From contig NC_068351.1 in NCBI RefSeq assembly GCF_014633365.1, forward strand, positions 19,457,366 to 19,521,365: DNA of 64,000 nt, written 5' to 3'. This DNA is from Diospyros lotus. Lineage: Eukaryota; Streptophyta; Magnoliopsida; Ericales; Ebenaceae. A program made the position numbers and the translations under genes. Of the stretch, positions 56,877-64,000 are shown piece by piece (the first letter of the stretch is position 1; each line of letters opens with the position of its first letter). The notes under the pieces are model-generated. The model was given only the letters and a program-made list of their open reading frames with translations, had not been told where the DNA came from and did not search any database.

Positions 56877-59417
56877 TGTAAGCACCCCCGCCTGGATATC
56901 CCAACCACCCGGACTACCCAAACAGGAGTGCCTACGGAAGGAGAAAGAATGAGACACAAAACAAGAACTACCCTGGCATGCATATACAAGAATGAAAACA
57001 GCAGAAACTAAGCTATACACATGCATGCACTACGAGTACACCGCTAGCACAACGATCGCAAGATAAATAAATAAATACAGACTCTTGTGCTGACATATAC
57101 ATGAGACACGCGGAATGACTTGGCATAGTAAAAAATAATAGAGAAAAACCCTCTCAACAATCAGAGTTGACGGGGACTGACGGAACTGCCTGTACACCAA
57201 ACCAACTCTGCCGTTAGATGTTATCTCTTTTGCCCTTAACCCACACTGCCACTACTTGGAATGATGGAAAGCAAAGTGAGTCGAGAGACTCAGCAAGCAT
57301 AAGGAAATAAAGGCTGAAGGCTAAACATATCCAATATACTCTCCCCAGAACATCAACCCCCAAACACACACAAGCCATAAAACGCCCAACACAGTATAAA
57401 AGCGTAAATAAAAGTACGTAGCAGTCCTTGGGGCCCACATAAGACACACGACAACCAAGTCCCATACCAACCTATCGTTGCCCTGAAATGCAACATATAT
57501 CTCCAACAAACCTATGCGCGCTGTCCCGGGTCAGTGCTCCCTTCACTCGTGTGCTCGCGTTGGTCTTCCCGACACCCAAGCTGTAGGCTCTCTCAAAACG
57601 GTCCTCCCATCCGAGACCTGTGAACTGTTGGTAACCATGCAATACACATAAAAATGCAATGGCATAGTGAGCATCAACGTGATACACCGGCGCCCATACA
57701 TCCAGGCATCAGGGCATGCTCCGTCCACATAATAAACCACACGCAATGCATATGCCCGTGCCAGATGCAATCTAACCACACTAGAATGTTTGTGTACAAG
57801 CATACTCAATAAATGAATACCCCAACATGCATCCCGTACCCATGTGCATATCAAACCATGAACGGTAATACAACATATCAAATCATGCAGTAAATCACAT
57901 AATGACAGAGCTAGTCAACAGTGTCCGGCACCAATCAACAGTCAGTGACTAGGAGTGTCCACCCGACGATCCACATTAGGGTCGTACGATAGTCTACTCT
58001 AACGTCACCAAACAGCCGACCCCTACCCCACTGCTCGATAGCCTTAGTTGACTCACACCTAAGAAATTCATAATCAAACCCGCAAATCTAAGAAAACCTA
58101 GTCCCTAAGTTGGGTTCGGGATCATTCCGAAAGGAATGTGGACGGTACAAACCCCCGTAGGCACACAACAAATAAAACCCCTACAAGCCTCATATTTAAT
58201 TTAAATTAACTCATACTAATAAAATTCTCGTTTCGTATAATTAATACGTGAAATCGAAACAATTTAAGGAAAGGCATGGGGTTCATAAAATTGAAAGAGT
58301 TCACAAAGGTACCAGAAGTCTCTTAATTAAATTAATTAAGCAAAATTTGCACAATAACCGTTTATAACGAACGTAATGAATTTATGAAACCAAATTAAGT
58401 TAAGGGAGGATATAAAATTCATAAATTGAATGAGAGTCACAAAGGGAGTAAAAACCCTGCCTCTCTTTAGCAGATTACAGCATTTTTACGCTTGAACGCC
58501 ACCAAATTAATACACGCTACAAGATAAAATAAACTCCCAAAATTAATAAAATTGAACCCAAAATTAAATTCCAACCGCACAGAATGTTTAAAACACATTT
58601 CTCTACTTACCTGACTAATTAAACTTAGATTAAACCAAGTTTAATACTGAATTTTTCCCCAAATTTTCTCACTTCTTCACCTCTACGCATGCTTCTTTTT
58701 CTCCTAACTTTTCCTTGTTGCTCACTACTCGAACTGGCTGATTACACACTGAAATTGGGATTTAAAAAGGAAAAGAAATGGGCCACCAGAAGCTACCGTA
58801 TGGCAGCCAGCTGGTGCCACTGCCTAGCCCCAAAACGACATCGTTTTTGGAGCTAGTTTACTGATTAAAATCAGCATTTTCCTTCTCCAGCCTCAAACAC
58901 GCGCCTCGCCCACGGACTTTCTTGCGCAGGACCATCCGCTCCAGCCGCACCTTTAACATATATAGCCATACCATTAATTTTAAAGCAATCCCAGCCCATT
59001 TTCACAAATCACACTTTAAATCCCCTAACTTTCGAAAATTATCACATACACCCCACATCCAATTTTTCTCTTATTACACTTATACCCCGAATTTTCTAGA
59101 AATCTATTAAATTAATTTATTCCACTATTTTCAAAAATACTCCCCATTAAATAATTATTTTCTTTAAACCATAAACACTCAATAATCACCGAAAAAATAT
59201 TAAATTAATATTTCATTTGATCCCACAAATATTCAATAATCTCCACAAATAAAATAATTAATAATTAATATTTCTCTTAAACTCACAAATATTTGATAGT
59301 CACCACAAATACCATAATTATTAATTACCAAACGCTCCCAATTTAATTTAATAATTATCAGCTGCTCTCGATTTAATTAATAATCATTAATTATTCTTGA
59401 ATTACCAGAATATTACA
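56877..59417 (-). mobile_element. Solo Ty3/gypsy LTR (Tekay-like), 2.54 kb, with TSD
   Basis: Flanked by identical ATTGA duplications (56872-56876 and 59418-59422). On the minus strand it starts TGTAATATTCTGG and ends GGGTGCTTACA, with no internal region, the product expected from recombination between the two LTRs of a full element. It belongs to the same family as 50160-52929, with clear similarity over most of its length but many substitutions, so the two insertions are independent. Confidence 0.9.
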
Positions 59418-59422
59418 ATTGA

Positions 59423-60217
59423 TCATCAATTATGAAAAAGAAACCATATCACACATATCTCTCTATACACACAAACATATATCTAGATTTCTTTATATCT
59501 CTATAACTCTTTATTGATAATAGGTCTTCCTCGTTACCAACATGGGTTTTTTTGATTGATTTATTTTATTTTTAAATTTTAGAAGAGATAGAAGGAGAGT
59601 AGAGATGGGAGGTTAATTTGAAAATTTTAAAAAGCTAACTACCGTTATTTGACAACGGAGGAATAAGTGTTGCATAATAATTAATCTTGACAGAGTTTAG
59701 TGACATTTTTAAAAACACAATTATAGTTGATGTCTTTTAGCCAAACCTCTATGTGAATTTACTCTAATTGTTGGAATGTGTCACAAGTTTCAAGTATTAC
59801 AATTGATGTTTTGACTTTCAAGAATTTAAATTCATATTATTTTCAATAAATTAATAAAATTAATTGATGTACTTGATTCTTTAAAATGAATTTATTCGAC
59901 ATGTCTTTTTCTTTCTTTTTTTTTATTTTATTAGTATATGTATTTTACTGAACTTATGATGATACATTCTTGAACTTAAACTTTAAGCCCAAAAAATTAA
60001 ACTTTTATTAAGGTTATAAAGAAAACATAAGGTTTAATTTGAAAATGCTGCCATTTCTAATTTTTTTTCATTTAAAAAAAAAGGACAAAATTGATCCCAA
60101 AAAAATAAAAAAATAAAAAATAAAAACCCATTGTCAAAATTCTCAAAAGGATTTTTGAACCCTTCGTATATATGGTATATATTATTACATATTTTTGACC
60201 TTAAAAGGTATAAATTT
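59423..60217. other. AT-rich non-coding DNA
   Basis: No gene or element recognised; A- and T-runs around 60060-60130. Confidence 0.45.
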
Positions 60218-61690
60218 TGTTATGTTTTTGATGATAATGAAATATTTTTAAAATATGTTTTAAAAAGATGATTTATATTTTCAAGAGTACATAGTGATCA
60301 AAGAAATAAAATTACTAAGTTGAAGTATATCAAATAGTCTATAACTAGTCAACTAAAGTTAACCAGTATTCTAGAAATTATAATAAATTTACTAGTTAAC
60401 CAACAACTATAATTGGTTGACTAAAGTTTAAAACAAATAAAATAAAATTAACAATAGTCACCTTGTTGATCAAGATCAATTGACTAAAGTTTGACAGGAA
60501 GCCATGAGAGTTTCTGAAAGTACTTAATTAATCGACTAGTGACCCGCCATTAGTTGATTGAAGTTCGACAGAATGCTTTGCTCTTGCCCGTAGAGCTATA
60601 ACTAGTCGACTAAAGTTTGTCAACTAGTTGATTAAAGTTCTATAGAAACTTAATTTTCATTGTTCAAGTTGATTTTTTTGAACTTATTTGATAATAAAAA
60701 AAATATACCAATTAATCTTCATATGAATTTGTCCTATATCCATACTCTTCAAATATATGTTTTTATCTAGTTGTAATGACAAAACTATTAAGTTAAAGTT
60801 AAATAAAAATATTTTTGTTAGTTGTCTGGTTACAACAATGAATTTAGTTGATTGAAAACGTCGTCGTCAAGCTGTCTGAATCTGCAAAAATAAGAAAATA
60901 ATTAGATGGCGCAGAGAGATCCCCGTGCAAACACTCTGATGCTTAAATTAGACACTGAATATAATGAAAAAAACTGTATTGAAACTAGTACAAAAAATGT
61001 CGTACATTTTCAAGAATGAATGCCTGTTTATTTATAGAGAAATATGAAATGACATAAAGTGTAACAGAATTAGAATTTTTATAGATAATGCTTATCTTGA
61101 TTAATTCTAGCCTGACTGAAACTATAATTGTTATAGATGATATCTATCTTTTATAGATGATGTTTATCTTAATTAATCATAGTTTGATTGAGACTAAAAT
61201 TGTTATGGATAGCGTCTATCTCTTATAGATGACGTTTATCCCAATATTCCAAAACCATTTTAGAATTCAAAGTTTTTAAGGATAATTGATTATCTTTTCA
61301 AAGAAATTTTTGAATATCAAAGTTATATTGTTTATTCGTTTATATGGACCTCTCGTGTATGAAAAATTTATACCTTTCAATCCAAAATATCGTTTTGGAC
61401 TCTTAGACTTTTAATGGACCTTTACTTATGACATGACAATTTTCAAATATGGTTAGAAAATCAAACCCGGATACTTTTTGAATTGCTCTATCTTGTCACA
61501 AAATTAATTTTTGTCTATAACTTACATTGTGCAAAGATCTTATTTAGATTTGGAGACATATTATTTTTGTGAAACTTTTAATTATCTTTGGACTATTATT
61601 ATACCAATCATTTGAAGCGTAAAAACTAGACATTTGTAAAGACTTAATTACCTTTTGGATTTATATATATTGACCACATGGTTTGCATTT
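60218..61690 (+). repeat. LTR-like block with GTCGAC/GTTGAC words, occupied-site copy
   Basis: The left part begins TGTTATGTTTTTGATGATAATG and, from about 60390, resembles 33945-34560. It contains AACTAGTCGACTA and GTCAACTAGTTGA words (about 60600-60640). It is interrupted by the solo LTR at 60816-61438; similarity to 34277-34520 resumes at 61444. The right end is approximate. Confidence 0.55.
60816..61438. mobile_element. Small solo LTR, 623 bp, with TSD
   Basis: It begins TGTTAGTTGTC and ends ATGACA, flanked by ATTTT duplications (60811-60815 and 61439-61443). The related block near 34271 has a single uninterrupted ATATTTTCAAATATAG, giving the pre-insertion state. It carries a GCAAACACTCTGATGCTTAA phrase (60928-60947) and repeated TTATAGATGA words (61095-61235). 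Superfamily and strand not decided. Confidence 0.85.
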
Positions 61691-62104
61691 TATTTGCCAA
61701 GCTGAATTAATCTATATATATATATATATTATAACAAAACAATCGTCAATTTTTTTCTCGCCCATTTTCAGTTATTATTTTGATATTTTATTATATTTTT
61801 TTAATTTTTTTGCTTACTCAAAATGAAATTTTTATAGGTCATTAATTAAATCTATATTTATGAAAAACATGTAGTTCTTGGAACATGTAAATGGTTTTTT
61901 TCATGATTGAATAGTGTTTTGAAGAATGTGTAAGCATGTTGGTATATGAAAAGGCAAGATAAATATTATTAATTTATCCATATTATTAATTTTTAAATAT
62001 TAACATAAAATTTTAATTGAAATAAATTACAAAAAAATGAGACTTTTTTAAATCGGGAGAAATCTTGATATATTAGGTTATACCGTCGAATACCGACTGT
62101 CAAG
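61691..62104. other. AT-rich non-coding DNA
   Basis: An AT dinucleotide run near 61713-61730; nothing else recognised. Confidence 0.45.
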
Positions 62105-63190
62105 TAATTTTTTTTTATTTAAATATAGTTTAATTATTTTAATTTTATTTTTTTTATAATTTTAAATGTTATAATTTTATATATAACTTAAATATTATAA
62201 TTTTATTTTTTTTGTTATTTTTTTAAAAATGTGACCTGTCTTAAATGTGATAATTCTTAAATGTGATAATTGATTGTTAGGAGGAATATGTAAAGTCATG
62301 TATGGATAATCAATTTTAAAATTTTGATTATTATTATTTATATAATTAATTAATTATTTAAATTATCTTTATTTTATATATAGTTTCATTATTTTAAATT
62401 TATTTTTTATAATTTTAAATGTTATAATTTTATATAAAACTTAAATGTTATAATTTTATTTTTTAACTTTATTTTTGTTTGTTGTTTTTTTAAAAATGTG
62501 ACATGTCTTAAATATGGTAATTGATTGTCAGGAGAAATATGTAAAGTCATGTGTGTATAATTAATTTTGAAAATTTGATTATTATTATTTATATCATTAA
62601 TTAATTATTTAAATTATCTTTATTTTATATAGTTTAATTAATTTAGATTTATTTTATTATAATTTTAAATGTTATAATTTTATATATTACTTAAATGTTA
62701 TAATTTTATTTTTTAACTTTATTTTTTTTTTGTTGCTTTCTTAAAAATTTGATCCATCTTAAATATGGTAATTGATTGTCAGGAGAAATATGTAAAGCCA
62801 TGTATGAATAATCAATTTTAAAAATTTAATTATTATCATTTATATAATTAATTAATTATTTAAATTATTCTTATTTTATATATAGTTTAATTAATTTAAA
62901 TTTATTTTTTATATTTTTAAATGTTATATATAATTTAAATATTATAATTTTATTTTTTAACTTTTTTTTGTTACTTTCTTAAAAATTTGACCTATCTTAA
63001 ATATGGTTATTGATTGCGAGAAGAAATATGTAAAGTCATGGATAATCAATTTTGAAAATTTGATTATTATCATTTATATAATTAATTGATTATTTAAATT
63101 ATCTTTATTTTACTTATAATTTAATTAATTTAAATTTATTTTTTATAATTTTAAATGTCATAATTTTATTTTTCAACTTAATTGATTATT
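62105..63190. repeat. Tandem array of about 250-bp AT-rich units
   Basis: Four to five units share the phrase TTGATTGTCAGGAGAAATAT at 62270, 62521, 62772 and 63010, giving periods of 251, 251 and 238 bp. Each also carries an AAATGTTATAATTTTAT phrase and a TTAATTAATTATTTAAATTA phrase. Units differ by point changes and small gaps. The array is non-coding. Confidence 0.85.
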
Positions 63191-64000
63191 GTCATTTATT
63201 TAATTCTCATTATTCCCCTTAGTCTACTTTGAAGATATGCTATATGTTGGAATTAGAGAAATTAAATGCAAATTAAATTTGTGTTTTGAAAATTTTGTTA
63301 AGTAAGTAAGATTCGAATTATGTAGCAAAGCGTAGGAAAAAAGAGAAATTTAATGGTGGCATGTAATTTGATAAATTAAAAGAAATAGGAGAATTTGAAG
63401 AAAGATAAATTAATAAAAGAAAGCAAATATCTCTCTCTTCTTCCTCTCCATTCCCGTTCAACCCTTCCATTTCCTCTTTTCTCATTTCTCGATTCTTTTT
63501 CTCAAATTTTCTCTTTTCTTTACTTTTATTTAGTAAATTTAACTATATTTTTTTACTTAGTTTGGTCTTCTGGTGTAACATACCACCATTATTCTGTCAA
63601 GTAAGTGATGTGAATGCAACTAAGAAAAATTAGGCCTTGAGGGTTTGTATGGTAAGCACATATGAGACAAATACACGTGAAAATCCAAAAAAAAAAAAAA
63701 ACATCTATCCTTGAATACATATTTCAGAATAAATAGGTTGGTTATCGTTTATTTCTTTTTTTTTTTCCTGTTATTGTATAATTTTTTTATTTTTTACGCA
63801 TTATTTATTGTATTACATGTTAATTTAAGTTTATTTTTTACATGGTTTCGGGATAGAGTTATGTGCTTTTAATTGTTCGTCTACTCTTGAATACATATAA
63901 GGAAATCTTTCAAAATATGTGATCCTTTTGTTGTATTTTCATGATTATAACACGATTATTTTATTTATTTTTTACTTCTTTATTGTGATTTTCATTTATT
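63191..64000. other. AT-rich non-coding DNA
   Basis: Contains a pyrimidine-rich stretch (63430-63510) and poly-A/T runs. No gene recognised. Confidence 0.45.

Overview
The window looks like nuclear DNA of a flowering plant, probably a eudicot: it is AT-rich, gene-poor and packed with nested LTR retrotransposons (Ty3/gypsy chromoviruses, Ty1/copia including a Sirevirus-like element, and a Cassandra TRIM), plus hAT, Helitron and possible LINE remnants. The species cannot be told from the sequence. The only apparent host genes are two tandem copies of a small eight-cysteine, defensin-like secreted peptide gene, at 33.1 kb and 54.0 kb.

Layout. 1-4.1 kb is unassigned AT-rich DNA. 4.1-5.7 kb is an LTR-like segment carrying a complete Cassandra TRIM with a 5S-rRNA-derived block and AAATT target-site duplications (TSDs). 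5.7-7.3 kb is unclassified repeat DNA ending in a 57-bp tandem array, into which a young, almost intact Ty3/gypsy element is inserted (7340-16999, TSD AGGAT). 17.1-26.3 kb is a decayed minus-strand Ty1/copia element whose reverse transcriptase is broken by two LTR insertions only 157 bp apart. A Helitron helicase fragment follows (26.3-27.0 kb), then a hAT element with an exact 8-bp TSD (27719-31523).

The defensin-like copy 1 lies at 33.1-33.7 kb. A second Ty3/gypsy element (34978-50084, TSD GGGCT) follows; its 3' LTR was later hit by a gag-only, Sirevirus-like copia element (44123-49382, TSD TAAGT). Next come a solo gypsy LTR (50160-52929), defensin-like copy 2 (53998-54581), coding-like relics, another solo LTR of the same family (56877-59417, TSD ATTGA), an LTR-like block carrying a small solo LTR (60816-61438, TSD ATTTT), a tandem array of about 250-bp units, and plain AT-rich DNA.

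No operon-like or host multi-gene system is visible. The most notable observations are: an acidic leader reading frame upstream of gag in the second gypsy element; a single in-frame TAG exactly between gag and pol in the young gypsy element; arrays of a different short palindrome in each of several LTR families; decay of several elements almost purely by transition-type stops with little frameshifting; and the defensin-like pair, which was about 3 kb apart before retrotransposons separated it. All calls come from reading motifs, frames and repeats by eye; no database search was possible.
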